NCBI RefSeq assembly: GCF_017312485.1
Contig: NZ_BMBA01000004.1
Location: 124,001-188,000, forward strand
Direction of reading: 5' to 3'
DNA length: 64,000 nt
Source: Clostridium zeae
GTDB taxonomy: Bacteria; Bacillota; Clostridia; Clostridiales; Clostridiaceae
Made by a program: the position numbers and the translations under genes. Shown here one piece after another: positions 55,695 to 64,000 of this stretch (positions within the stretch are counted from its first letter, which is position 1; each line of letters starts with the position of its first letter). The notes beneath the pieces are model-generated. The model saw only the letters and a list, made by a program, of their open reading frames with translations. It had not been told where the DNA came from and did not search any database.

Positions 55695-55964
55695 ACATTT
55701 CACCCTTTTATTAAAGCTTATTTTTATGAAAAGTCCCAATTATAGATAAATTTCTTTAACTCTTTGGTTCAAAACAATCTATTTATTGGAATAATTAGAA
55801 TTATTACTCTACAAATTATATCATCTTAACCTAATTTCCTCTATATGACTAAAGTAATACATAAATCTATGTCAAAAGTACTATTAAAATTGAGTACTTT
55901 AGTGAATATGAAAAGGACCTCATTGAAAGTATACTTAAGTCATAAATTACGAGGAGGCGTTAAG

Positions 55965-56897
55965 ATGCTAGAACTAATTAATCTAACAAAGAAATATGAC
56001 GATTACACTGCTGTTGATAATATAACTTTAAAAGTAGAAGCCGGCGAGATTTTTGGCTTACTTGGACCAAATGGTGCTGGAAAATCCACAACAGTATCAA
56101 TGATAAGTACTGTTAAATCACCGACTAGTGGAGAAATAAAAGTTGATAATAAATCTCTTAATAAAAACCCAATTGAAGCTAAAAAAATCATGGGAATAGT
56201 ACCTCAGGATATAGCTTTATATGAAGCCTTAAGCGCAAAGGACAATTTAGAATTTTTCGGAAGTTTATATGGACTTTCTCGTAAGGAATTAAAAAAAAGA
56301 ACTCTCGAAGTACTAGAGCTAATTGAATTAATGGATAAAAAAGATCAACCAGTAAGCGAGTTTTCAGGTGGTATGAAAAGAAGAGTTAACATTGGTATTG
56401 CACTTATGAATAACCCTAAGCTATTAATACTTGATGAACCAACTGTTGGAATCGACCCACAATCAAGAAATCACATACTAGAAACTGTAAAAAAACTTAA
56501 TGAAGAAAAAGGAATGACAGTAATTTATACCAGCCATTACATGGAAGAGGTTGAATTTCTCTGCAAAAGAGTTGCTATTGTTGACCACGGAAAGCTCATA
56601 GCTATGGGAACAAAGGAAGAACTTAAAGAAAAGCTAAAAGCCTGTGATACCTTAACTGTTACTTTCAACGAGGCAACGGAAAAAGCACTTGAAACAATAA
56701 AAAATATAGACGGTATTGAAAAAGTTACTATAAAAAATAATCAGATAAGCATGTTGGTTATACCTCAAGAAAGCAATGTTATGAACATTATGGACAGCTT
56801 AAGAAATTTAGGAATTAAACTTACAAGCTTTAAATATGATGAAGTTAATTTAGAAAGTATATTCCTTCAAATCACAGGAAAATCCCTAAGGGAGTAA
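55965..56897 (+). CDS. ABC exporter ATP-binding protein (DrrA/NatA type)
   Basis: 310 residues from the ATG at 55965, set by GAGGAGGCG. Walker A GPNGAGKST, signature FSGGMKRRVNIG and Walker B LLILDEPTVGIDP are present; the last 80 residues form the C-terminal extension of drug and antibiotic exporters. It energises the two permeases that follow (13-base gap). The divergent two-component system probably controls it. Confidence 0.92.
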   Translation: MLELINLTKKYDDYTAVDNITLKVEAGEIFGLLGPNGAGKSTTVSMISTVKSPTSGEIKVDNKSLNKNPIEAKKIMGIVPQDIALYEALSAKDNLEFFGSLYGLSRKELKKRTLEVLELIELMDKKDQPVSEFSGGMKRRVNIGIALMNNPKLLILDEPTVGIDPQSRNHILETVKKLNEEKGMTVIYTSHYMEEVEFLCKRVAIVDHGKLIAMGTKEELKEKLKACDTLTVTFNEATEKALETIKNIDGIEKVTIKNNQISMLVIPQESNVMNIMDSLRNLGIKLTSFKYDEVNLESIFLQITGKSLRE

Positions 56898-56910
56898 GGG
56901 AGGCATTACT

Positions 56911-58182
56911 ATGAACAAGTTATTACATTTACTATTTATAGATTTGAAACTGCTTTCAAAGACAAAAGTATTTTATTTAAAATTAATATTATTTCCCTGT
57001 GTTTTAATACTGATACTAGGTTATATGTTTGGTAATTCAAACTCCAAGCTTTCAACCTTTGAAGTTGCATATTACAGTGAAGATGAGGCAGTATCACAAA
57101 ATTCAATAGCTTTATCTCTTGGCGAAACTCTTAAAAGTGATGTACTAGATTCAAAGGCTTTGAAGGAATTATTTAGTTTAAAGACCGTAACAAGCTATTC
57201 TGAGGGTGAAAACCTAATTAAAAACAAAAAGGCAGCAGCCTTCATATATGTTCCAAAGAACTTCACAAAAGCATATTTGGATAATACTAAAACAGATATT
57301 ATTTTGCTTGCAGATAACACCAAGCAAATAGATAAAGGAATTGTAAAAAATATATTAGATAGATTCAACCAAAATATAGAGACAATTCGAATCGAAGAAA
57401 ACGAAGTAGAAAAGAACTTGCCTTCAACAAGTAAAATGAGTCCAATGGAACTACAGAATTTAATCAGTAAAATCCAAAGTACTGACAGTTATTCTGATGA
57501 TATCACTAAAATTTCAACTAACAAAAATACTAAACCGATTGATGTAATGCAGTACGAATCAATTGCTATGGTAGTTATGTTTTCAATTCTAACAGCCTTT
57601 GAACTTGCCCATAATATAGTAGACGATAAACTAAAAAATACTCAATTCAGAATAAAATCAACACCAACTCAAGATATTCAGTATGCGCTTGGAAAAATTT
57701 TAGGCATAGTTTTAGCAGTTACGGTTCAAATGTCAATTGTAATGTTAATTAGCCACTTTGTATTTAGAGTAACCTTTGGAAATCCACTTCATATATTACT
57801 TATTACTGTTGCATATGGCTTTACTATAGGAACTATAGTCTTTTGTGCAGGCATTGCAGCAAAAGATCAAATGTCTATCTCAAGCTTTGCTTCCGTTATC
57901 CTTTATGGTTTTAGCTTTTTAGGTGGAAGTTTTATAAGTGCTGATTCTTTACCATCTAACTTTCAATCACTTCAAAAGTTAATACCAAATGGAAAAGCTA
58001 TAAACTGCTATTTAAAAATTTGCGAAGGGCAAGGTATTTCTGATATCTATCTAGATCTTATTGCACTTATAGGAATTGGAATTATATTTCTTTTAATATC
58101 CTTAGTTTTATATAGAGAAAGAAGGAGAATTAATAATGCAAATCTTAATGTTAATAAAAAATCAATTAAAGCTGCTGTTTAA
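56911..58182 (+). CDS. ABC-2 type permease, subunit 1
   Basis: 423 residues. One membrane segment near residue 25, a large external region (about 50-210) and five or six C-terminal segments (about 215-405) match ABC-2 exporters of the YhgE/NatB kind. It overlaps the next permease gene by 47 bases, so the two are co-translated. It probably exports a hydrophobic drug or peptide. Confidence 0.88.
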   Translation: MNKLLHLLFIDLKLLSKTKVFYLKLILFPCVLILILGYMFGNSNSKLSTFEVAYYSEDEAVSQNSIALSLGETLKSDVLDSKALKELFSLKTVTSYSEGENLIKNKKAAAFIYVPKNFTKAYLDNTKTDIILLADNTKQIDKGIVKNILDRFNQNIETIRIEENEVEKNLPSTSKMSPMELQNLISKIQSTDSYSDDITKISTNKNTKPIDVMQYESIAMVVMFSILTAFELAHNIVDDKLKNTQFRIKSTPTQDIQYALGKILGIVLAVTVQMSIVMLISHFVFRVTFGNPLHILLITVAYGFTIGTIVFCAGIAAKDQMSISSFASVILYGFSFLGGSFISADSLPSNFQSLQKLIPNGKAINCYLKICEGQGISDIYLDLIALIGIGIIFLLISLVLYRERRRINNANLNVNKKSIKAAV

Positions 58183-59302
58183 TAATAGAATTGCAATTTT
58201 TGCAATTTTAGCAGCACCCTTATTACTAACTTATCTGTTTTCATTTTCAGAAAGCAACTCTAAAATAAATTTATATATAGCTGATTCAGATAAAAGTGTT
58301 TACTCAAAGCAATTGATAAATATGCTATCAAAACATAACGAAATAAACATAGTTAACCTCTCAGAAAGTGAACTAGAGAAAAAATTAGATAATAACAGCA
58401 TTTCATTTGGATTTGTGATTAATAAGAACTTTGGAGATAGTTTAACTTCTAGTAAAAGCTTAAATATGAAAACACTTGAAAACTATGAAACCGGAGATGG
58501 AGCTTTATTAGAGCAAATCGTATTGAGTGAAGCAAATACATTAAAAAAAGTAACTTTAGATTCTAAGATAATCTCACAAACTCTAAATCTATCTAATGAT
58601 TCTGTATCAAATGAATTATTTAAAAATGTTAAAAATGATGTAAATATATCTATTACAGATAGAACTCTAAAAGATGATCACGGTAATCATACTTCAACCA
58701 TTAGTAGACTAATAGGCTTTTTAGTAATGTTCCTTTGGTTTGTTGTAATCCAAGGTTTCAGGACACTAATAGAAGAAAAAAACAACAATACTTTTGAGCG
58801 AATACTAGGAACTCCAACTAATTACACTAAATACCTAATATCAAAAATAGCAGCAACTTATATCTTTGGATTAATTGTCATAGTTACTATTCTAATTGCA
58901 GGAAAATACCTGTTCAAGGTCAACCTTATAACTAATCTTCCTGTAGAAAGTATTATATTTGGAGCCTACTTATTAGCTTTAACTGGGGTTGTGATGATAT
59001 TTGTTCCTTTCATAAAAAAGCAACAGAGCTTTACAATACTTGGGGCAATACTAATGGCACTAACTGGAATACTTGGTGGTTGCTTCTTCTCTATAGATGA
59101 AATAACCTCCAGTGCTATGCAGCTTATTTCTAAATTTACACCAGAAGCATGGGCAATAAAATCTATTAATGCTGCAATTTTTAATAATACGTCTATTAAT
59201 ACAGAATTCCCTTCAATAATCATACTTACTTTTGTTGGAATTTCAGGTTTAACCATATCCTATCTTTTATTAAATTTAAAAATTAGAGCCGAAAGGGCAT
59301 AG
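58136..59302 (+). CDS. ABC-2 type permease, subunit 2
   Basis: 388 residues with the same layout as the preceding permease: a first segment near 20, external domain, then six segments from about 200. The ATG at 58136 lies inside the previous gene and follows AAGGAGAATTAATA, which supports the start. The two permeases probably form a heterodimer with the shared ATPase. Confidence 0.88.
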   Translation: MQILMLIKNQLKLLFNNRIAIFAILAAPLLLTYLFSFSESNSKINLYIADSDKSVYSKQLINMLSKHNEINIVNLSESELEKKLDNNSISFGFVINKNFGDSLTSSKSLNMKTLENYETGDGALLEQIVLSEANTLKKVTLDSKIISQTLNLSNDSVSNELFKNVKNDVNISITDRTLKDDHGNHTSTISRLIGFLVMFLWFVVIQGFRTLIEEKNNNTFERILGTPTNYTKYLISKIAATYIFGLIVIVTILIAGKYLFKVNLITNLPVESIIFGAYLLALTGVVMIFVPFIKKQQSFTILGAILMALTGILGGCFFSIDEITSSAMQLISKFTPEAWAIKSINAAIFNNTSINTEFPSIIILTFVGISGLTISYLLLNLKIRAERA

Positions 59303-59315
59303 GGAGGATCCAAAA

Positions 59316-59495
59316 ATGAATACAAATTTAATTATATATATAATCATGTTAATAGTAGGAATTATAATCAATGTTTTTATGGGTAAGTTTGTAAAAATAA
59401 TCTTTAAAAAGGACGGCACACTTCCAAGAGTTCCACTTAGAATTTTAGGTATTTACCTTATCATTAATTCAATCTCTTATATATTCCATATTTAA
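59316..59495 (+). CDS. 59-residue membrane protein of the ABC exporter operon
   Basis: Starts with MNTNLIIYIIMLIVG and ends LIINSISYIFHI. Two hydrophobic segments (4-23 and 43-58) flank a basic cytoplasmic-type loop (KIIFKKDGTLPRVPLR). A clear AGGGAGGATCC site lies before the ATG and the gene is 13 bases behind the second permease, so it is a real member of the operon. It is too short for a domain name and may be an accessory subunit or small sensor. Confidence 0.7.
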   Translation: MNTNLIIYIIMLIVGIIINVFMGKFVKIIFKKDGTLPRVPLRILGIYLIINSISYIFHI

Positions 59496-59508
59496 AAATT
59501 ATATATAA

Positions 59509-59536
59509 AGCCTGTTCAGCTTAAAGCGAACAGGCT
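59509..59536. terminator. Bidirectional terminator of the ABC operon and MerR gene
   Basis: AGCCTGTTC and GAACAGGCT form a 9-bp stem between the convergent genes. Confidence 0.75.
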
Positions 59537-59544
59537 AATTCATT

Positions 59545-60708
59545 TTATTTTTTCATATTTTCAGCATAAAATTTAAGAGCTTTTCCGATAAACTTAGCTG
59601 CACCTTTTCCATATTTCTTATCCATGACTTTTTCATATATTGAGCTTGAAAGATATTGCTCTGCAGTATATTCCCAATGATTTTCTCCCATTTCAACTTT
59701 TAAAAAATCACTGCTCTTTTTAGTCTCAGTTGCTATTTCTTCAACGATCTGTTGAATTTCTTTTGAAGAAGGATCTTTGCTTAAATCGGCTGTAAGGTTT
59801 TTATATAAAATCACTGATTTCGGAAGCTTATCTTCCAAATAAAACTTTAAGGCCTCTCCTATAAATTTAGCTGCTCCACTTCCATACTTTTCATTTATTG
59901 ATTCTATCCACTCTGGATATACTAAATAGAGTTGTACATTAGAGTACCACACATCATCTCCTATAGCAGTTTTGAATACTTCATAATCCATTTTAGCAGT
60001 TGTTGTTATTTCTCCAGCTATTTCTTGAATCTCCTTAGAGGTAGGATCTTTACTTAAATCCTTAGTGATTTTACCAAATAACTCCCTTAGCCTAGGATGT
60101 CTACCCTCTAAGCAATCCTTTTTAAATTTATCAACCTGCTCTGAAAGTGTAAACATATCACTATCAAAATTCTTCTTAATAGCTTCAGCAAACTTTTCAA
60201 TACTTCCATGTTCCTTGATAGCCATTTTAGCTATTTCCTCTTCCTTAGTTTTGATTTTTTCAATTCTCTCATTATATTTTTCTATACTGCCGTACATTTT
60301 TATTACTTTATCTTCATGTTCTGTTTTAAAATCTTCCAATACCTTATAATATTCACTCATATCAAATTCTTTAAAACTCATTTCACTTTCTCCTTTTAAG
60401 GTTTTATTTATAAGCTCTATTAAGTCATCCAGTCTTTTACGCTTCACTAAAAGCAGCTTTTTTTGATTCTCTAAAGCCTCCATTTTATCAAAGTACGGAC
60501 TCCCCATTATCTCTTTAACATCCTTTAACGAGATATCAAGTTCTTTAAAAAACAAGATTTGCTGCAACGCTTTAAGGGCTTCATCATCATAAAGCCTATA
60601 CCCAGCTTCTGTAATTTCACTTGGTTTTAATAATCCTATTTCATCGTAATAATGTAGTGAACGTACACTTATTCCTGTCAGATCTGAAACTTGTTTTACT
60701 GTTCTCAT
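59545..60708 (-). CDS. MerR-family regulator with two TipAS-like domains
   Basis: 387 residues from the ATG at 60708 (GAGGTGTAC before it). Residues 1-70 are a MerR HTH (VRSLHYYDEIGLLKPSE), with a coiled coil to about 115. Two related helical domains follow: the first to about 285 (ending YGSGAAKFIGEALKFYLED) and the second to 387 (ending YGKGAAKFIGKALKFYAEN). TipAS domains bind thiopeptide antibiotics in TipAL; a duplicated one is unusual. It may sense a natural-product antibiotic and control itself and the adjacent exporter. Confidence 0.85.
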   Translation of the reverse strand: MRTVKQVSDLTGISVRSLHYYDEIGLLKPSEITEAGYRLYDDEALKALQQILFFKELDISLKDVKEIMGSPYFDKMEALENQKKLLLVKRKRLDDLIELINKTLKGESEMSFKEFDMSEYYKVLEDFKTEHEDKVIKMYGSIEKYNERIEKIKTKEEEIAKMAIKEHGSIEKFAEAIKKNFDSDMFTLSEQVDKFKKDCLEGRHPRLRELFGKITKDLSKDPTSKEIQEIAGEITTTAKMDYEVFKTAIGDDVWYSNVQLYLVYPEWIESINEKYGSGAAKFIGEALKFYLEDKLPKSVILYKNLTADLSKDPSSKEIQQIVEEIATETKKSSDFLKVEMGENHWEYTAEQYLSSSIYEKVMDKKYGKGAAKFIGKALKFYAENMKK

Positions 60709-60921
60709 TGTACACCTCAAGGTTTAATCTTACCGCTATCAATAATAACAACCATTTTGCAACCTGATTTTCAGTTATAGATTGATGCATGTTTTATTAA
60801 TAAATTAAGTTTTTATTCTTAGCTCTTCTTAGCATTATGTTGAAGTTGAGCCTATAATTATATAATCCGTACAATTCAATATATTGTCAAATTATATATT
60901 ATCTTGAACCGGTTTATTTAT

Positions 60922-60952
60922 ATATTACACTATGACGTGGTGTTAGGGTCAA
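60922..60952 (-). promoter_or_regulatory. MerR-type promoter with 19-bp spacer
   Basis: Minus strand: TTGACC (60947-60952), a 19-base spacer and TAATAT (60922-60927). The spacer holds a near-dyad ACACCACGTCATAGTGT. This overlong spacer is the hallmark of promoters activated by MerR proteins through DNA untwisting. It points to the TipAS-MerR gene about 215 bases downstream, so it is probably autoregulated. Confidence 0.7.
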
Positions 60953-61067
60953 CACTTATGAAATAAATTATTATAAAATTCAATTATCACACTTAAAAAT
61001 CCTCTTCTATTTATTTTTACATATATGGATGTACCTTATTAATTTAAAGAAATTTGGAGCTTTATAT

Positions 61068-61085
61068 TTGTACTATTCAGTACAA
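61068..61085. promoter_or_regulatory. Lipase operator, copy 1
   Basis: TTGTACTATTCAGTACAA: TTGTACT and AGTACAA as inverted arms around ATTC. It lies 80 bases upstream of an almost identical site. Confidence 0.6.
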
Positions 61086-61147
61086 TAACTTAATTGATGT
61101 TTTTTGGTTACTTACATTTTTTTACTTTTTGATTGATTGGTGCTATA

Positions 61148-61165
61148 TTGTACTAGTCAGTACAA
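61148..61165. promoter_or_regulatory. Lipase operator, copy 2
   Basis: TTGTACTAGTCAGTACAA, the same arms as copy 1. It begins two or three bases behind a TATATT -10 (TTTACT -35, 17-base spacer) and ends before the ribosome site, so a bound repressor would block transcription. The style is TetR-like; no regulator gene is adjacent. Confidence 0.65.
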
Positions 61166-61189
61166 AAAATATCAAAAGAGGTGGCTTCT

Positions 61190-62497
61190 ATGAAAAAATA
61201 TATTAAAAAAATTCTAATCTTAGTCCTATCCTTCATGGTATTGGTGCTTACACCTTCAGTTAACACCTTTGCTGCAACTAACCCCAATAAAACTTCTAGT
61301 ACAAGCTTGTCGTTACCAAAATTAAACAATAACTACCCTATAGTTATGGTTCATGGTTTATTTGGTTGGGGAAACGATGAACTTTTTGGAATAAATTATT
61401 GGGGTGGTCAAAACAGTATAAAGGAAATGCTAACCAAAAATGGATATACAATTTTCACGCCTACTATTGGCTCTATATCAAGTAACTGGGATAGAGCCTG
61501 TGAATTATATGCATATCTAAAAGGTGGTACAGTAGACTATGGAGAAGAACACTCAAAAAAATACGGGCATTCCCGTTATGGAAGAACTTATCCTGGAGTT
61601 TATCCTGAACTAGGAGCTTCAGACGCAAAAGGGTTGAAAAAAATACATTTAATTGGTCACAGCATGGGCGGAGAAACAATTAGAGTATTTGCTCAATTAT
61701 TAGAAAATGGCGATCCTGATGAAATAAAATATAATACTACTGACATAAGTCCATTATTTAAAGGTGGCAACCACTGGATTGATAGCATTACTACTATTGC
61801 CACTCCTCACGATGGAAGTCAAGAAGATGAAAAACAAAATAATCTTGAACCTATCATGCATCAATTCTTTGCTGCTGCCGCAAGCAGAAATGGAGTAATT
61901 AATTCTAGTAATCCATGCTTTGATTTTAGAATGGACCAATGGGGATTAAAAAAACTACCGGATGAATCTTACGATAGTTATATTCATAGAGTATTTAGCA
62001 GTAATATCTGGAAAGACACTAAAGATTTAAGTATATGGGATTTATCTCAAGAAGGTGCAAAAGAATTAAACAGTTGGGTTAAAGCGCAAAGTGATATTTA
62101 TTATTTTTCTATTTCTTGTGTTGATACACATAAGGATTTATTAACTCAGCATCAAATTCCTAATCCAAACATGAATCCTTTACTTATAAAAAGTTCTATT
62201 TTTATGGGGCAATACACAAATAATACCGAAGGAAAAGTTAAAGTAGATAGTAGTTGGTGGAGAAATGATGGCATTGTTAGTGTTAGATCTGCTATAGCCC
62301 CTCATGAAGGCTCTAAAGATCAGGTTGTTAACTACAACCAAAACACCACAATTCAAAGAGGATTGTGGAATTATATGGGCGAAATAAATGATGTAGATCA
62401 TATTCAAGTAGTATTGCAGGATAATCCTATTTATCAAAAATATCTTCAAAACACCTTCATAAATTTAGCCAAAATTCTAAATGAACTTCCTTTTTAA
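61190..62497 (+). CDS. Secreted lipase (family I.5-like)
   Basis: 435 residues from the ATG at 61190, after AAGAGGTGG; a GTG nine bases earlier overlaps that site. Signal peptide at about 1-28 (LVLTPSVNTFA). The mature enzyme has YPIVMVHGLFGWG (oxyanion), the nucleophile Ser158 in IGHSMGGE, a His-rich metal-type loop (EEHSKKYGHSRYGR), and ATPHDGS. It resembles the zinc-containing I.5/staphylococcal lipases that hydrolyse triacylglycerols outside the cell. Control by two palindromic operators. Single gene. Confidence 0.88.
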   Translation: MKKYIKKILILVLSFMVLVLTPSVNTFAATNPNKTSSTSLSLPKLNNNYPIVMVHGLFGWGNDELFGINYWGGQNSIKEMLTKNGYTIFTPTIGSISSNWDRACELYAYLKGGTVDYGEEHSKKYGHSRYGRTYPGVYPELGASDAKGLKKIHLIGHSMGGETIRVFAQLLENGDPDEIKYNTTDISPLFKGGNHWIDSITTIATPHDGSQEDEKQNNLEPIMHQFFAAAASRNGVINSSNPCFDFRMDQWGLKKLPDESYDSYIHRVFSSNIWKDTKDLSIWDLSQEGAKELNSWVKAQSDIYYFSISCVDTHKDLLTQHQIPNPNMNPLLIKSSIFMGQYTNNTEGKVKVDSSWWRNDGIVSVRSAIAPHEGSKDQVVNYNQNTTIQRGLWNYMGEINDVDHIQVVLQDNPIYQKYLQNTFINLAKILNELPF

Positions 62498-62520
62498 ATA
62501 AATAAATCAGCGTATATAAA

Positions 62521-62578
62521 AAACAAACCTCATTTATAGTTCTGATTAATATACTTACTATAAATGAGGTTTGTTTTA
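62521..62578. terminator. Bidirectional terminator of the lipase gene
   Basis: ACAAACCTCATTTATAGT pairs with ACTATAAATGAGGTTTGT, an 18-bp stem with a T run behind it. Confidence 0.9.
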
Positions 62579-62721
62579 ATTGTTATATAAATTTGAATTT
62601 ATATGTTTCATCATATATGAATAAATTATGAGCTTTCAGTATTTCAATAAAATATATAGATTCATTTCTCAGTGGTTTCATATTATAATCAAACCAAAAT
62701 CATATAGATTTCTAGAGTAAA

Positions 62722-63564
62722 TTAAAAATCGAAATTATCCGGATCAGGTCCTACCCTAAAATTTTGATTTAAAGAATTTATCTTTTCTACTTCTTCATTA
62801 GTTAATTCAAAATCAAATATCTGTGAATTTTCTATTATTCTTCCTTCGTTTGTGGACTTAGGAATAGTGATCACTCCATTTTGTATATCCCAGCGTAATA
62901 TAATTTGAGCAATAGATTTATTATGCTTATTAGCTATTTCCTTTAATATTTCATTGTCAAATAATTTACCCACCATCAGTGGTGACCATGCTTCAACTTG
63001 AATATCATTTTGTTTACAAAATTCTCTAACCTTCTCCTGTGTTAAGCGTGGATGAAATTCTATTTGGTTTATCATTGGCTTAATCTCTGCATCCTTCATT
63101 AAATCTTCAAGATGATGAACTTGAAAATTACTTAATCCTATTGCTTTTACACGCCCTTGTTTATATAAGTACTCCAAAGCTCTCCAAGCATCTTTATACT
63201 TACCTTCTACAGGCCAATGTATAAGATATAAATCTAAATAATCAAGTCCAAGTTTCTTTAAACTTGTTTCATAAGCCTTTATTGTAGCTTCATATCCCAG
63301 ATCAGCATTCCAAACTTTAGATGTTATAAATAAATCTTTCCTTGAAATACCTGTAATCTTTATTCCTTCAGCTATACCTTTTCCCATACTTACTTCATTA
63401 TCATAAATAGCTGCTCCATCTATGCTTCTATAACCATTTTTTATTGCACTTTTTACTGCATCAACTAATTCTTGGCTATCCTCCACTCTAAAAACGCCAA
63501 GCCCAAGCCATGGCATTTTTACACTATTATTTAAAGTTACAGTGTTTTTTAAATTATTTATCAT
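62722..63564 (-). CDS. Aldo/keto reductase
   Basis: 280 residues, normal length for the AKR5-like branch. The catalytic tetrad is visible: Asp in SIDGAAIYDNE, Tyr in the same stretch, Lys in FITSKVWNAD and His in LIHWPV. The NADPH-binding end reads VITIPKSTNEGRIIEN (core IPKSTNEGR). It reduces aldehydes or ketones; the physiological substrate is unknown. The start follows TGGAGGTATATG. Genes for AKR and MFS often share control, and here the MFS end lies 155 bases upstream. Confidence 0.9.
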   Translation of the reverse strand: MINNLKNTVTLNNSVKMPWLGLGVFRVEDSQELVDAVKSAIKNGYRSIDGAAIYDNEVSMGKGIAEGIKITGISRKDLFITSKVWNADLGYEATIKAYETSLKKLGLDYLDLYLIHWPVEGKYKDAWRALEYLYKQGRVKAIGLSNFQVHHLEDLMKDAEIKPMINQIEFHPRLTQEKVREFCKQNDIQVEAWSPLMVGKLFDNEILKEIANKHNKSIAQIILRWDIQNGVITIPKSTNEGRIIENSQIFDFELTNEEVEKINSLNQNFRVGPDPDNFDF

Positions 63565-63719
63565 TCATATACCTCCATATAATCTATTTTCTAATATGTG
63601 CTTATTATATGATTCAACATTACAAGTGACAAGTACGCACTTTTTCGTTAGATTACTTACCTCTACGTAAGATTTAGCATAATATCTACATCTTTAGATA
63701 GAATTAATTTCAATTTTAT

Positions 63720-64000
63720 TTATAGTTTATCTTTACTATCTAAATAACGACTTATAGCTGTCAGTAAAACAGCCCCTAAAACCATTATAGCTCCAACCCA
63801 AGGTGTATTAGCTAGTCCTAATGAATCAACTACTATACCACCTACAAATGCACCAATAGCTATACCTAAGTTAAAAGCTGCAATATTTATGGCTGAAGCT
63901 ACATTCACTCCAGAGGGTACATATCTTTCAGACAATTGAACCACATACACCTGAAGACCAGGTACATTCATAAAAGCAAACAACCCCATTATGATAACAG
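63720..64000 (-). CDS. MFS transporter, C-terminal part only
   Basis: The frame is open to the window edge, with no stop before 64000. It shows the last three or four membrane segments: NVPGLQVYVVQLSERYVPSG, then GIAIGAFVGGIVVDSLG and a final helix ending SRYLDSKDKL. The pattern fits arabinose-efflux/drug-exporter type MFS proteins (AraJ/YdhP-like). An internal Met at 63989 is not the start. Only the tail can be judged. Confidence 0.75.
   Translation of the reverse strand, partial: VIIMGLFAFMNVPGLQVYVVQLSERYVPSGVNVASAINIAAFNLGIAIGAFVGGIVVDSLGLANTPWVGAIMVLGAVLLTAISRYLDSKDKL

Overview
The window is AT-rich DNA with strong AGGAGG-type ribosome sites, intrinsic terminators and gene families typical of Firmicutes. 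Together with clostridial families such as CD3324-like and CBO0543-like proteins, a CXXX-repeat Cys-rich peptide system and a dockerin-bearing LRR protein, this points to a Clostridium sensu lato chromosome. I see no rRNA, tRNA, CRISPR array, intact transposase or phage gene. The content is a mosaic of small accessory operons: resistance, efflux, signalling, secreted enzymes and one peptide-modification cluster.

Layout. 1-1650: a luxE-luxC acyl-reductase operon (luxC cut by the window edge) behind a perfect palindromic operator. 2290-4122: a secreted GH18 chitinase. 4900-10100: a small secreted protein, a ParB-like protein, two APH-fold kinases, a CD3324-type HTH protein, a DUF2262 protein and a VOC protein. 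10109-15340: a histidine kinase / response regulator / ABC ATPase / FtsX permease operon whose promoter carries 11-bp direct repeats, probably the regulator's own site. 15500-19223: a GNAT enzyme, a flavin-type oxidoreductase divergent from a WYL regulator, and an AraC-GyrI regulator. 19362-21302: a purine permease with a guanine-class riboswitch, terminator and antiterminator. 21477-30733: DUF1905/YdeI, HelD, an alpha/beta hydrolase, a second CD3324 paralog, an AraC-DUF1835 fusion, a DHFR-like protein divergent from a second WYL regulator, a YczE-type membrane protein and a DUF402 protein. 30937-36587: a PqqD/OPT pair, a flavin amine oxidase and a membrane protein.

36886-39496: a MerR/zinc-ribbon/methyltransferase fusion followed by an MFS exporter. 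39643-41043: DUF4317. 41169-46664: a complete-looking RiPP cluster running right to left: promoter, ABC exporter, cytoplasmic-type subtilisin, a 713-residue radical SAM protein joined to a second maturase-like half, a CXXX-repeat modification-system protein, and a 68-residue precursor with ten cysteines mostly spaced CX3C, closed by a terminator. This is the most interesting system in the window.

47067-53629: DUF1304 and MBL-fold genes near a 26-bp palindromic operator, a secreted helical protein, a vWA protein, a BspA-type LRR/dockerin protein, a 95-bp hairpin element, YdeI and MscL. 53854-59495: a NarL-type two-component pair divergent from an ABC-2 exporter operon ending in a 59-residue membrane protein. 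59545-60952: a MerR regulator with two TipAS domains and a promoter with a MerR-type 19-bp spacer. 61068-62497: a secreted lipase behind two copies of an operator. 62722-64000: an aldo/keto reductase and the 3' end of an MFS gene.

Scattered between genes is a conserved hairpin repeat (about 1808, 15397 and 25492), twice placed directly before a transcription terminator. Start sites were moved from the longest reading frame wherever a clear ribosome-binding site argued for it. All functions are read from sequence motifs and family recall; no database search was run.
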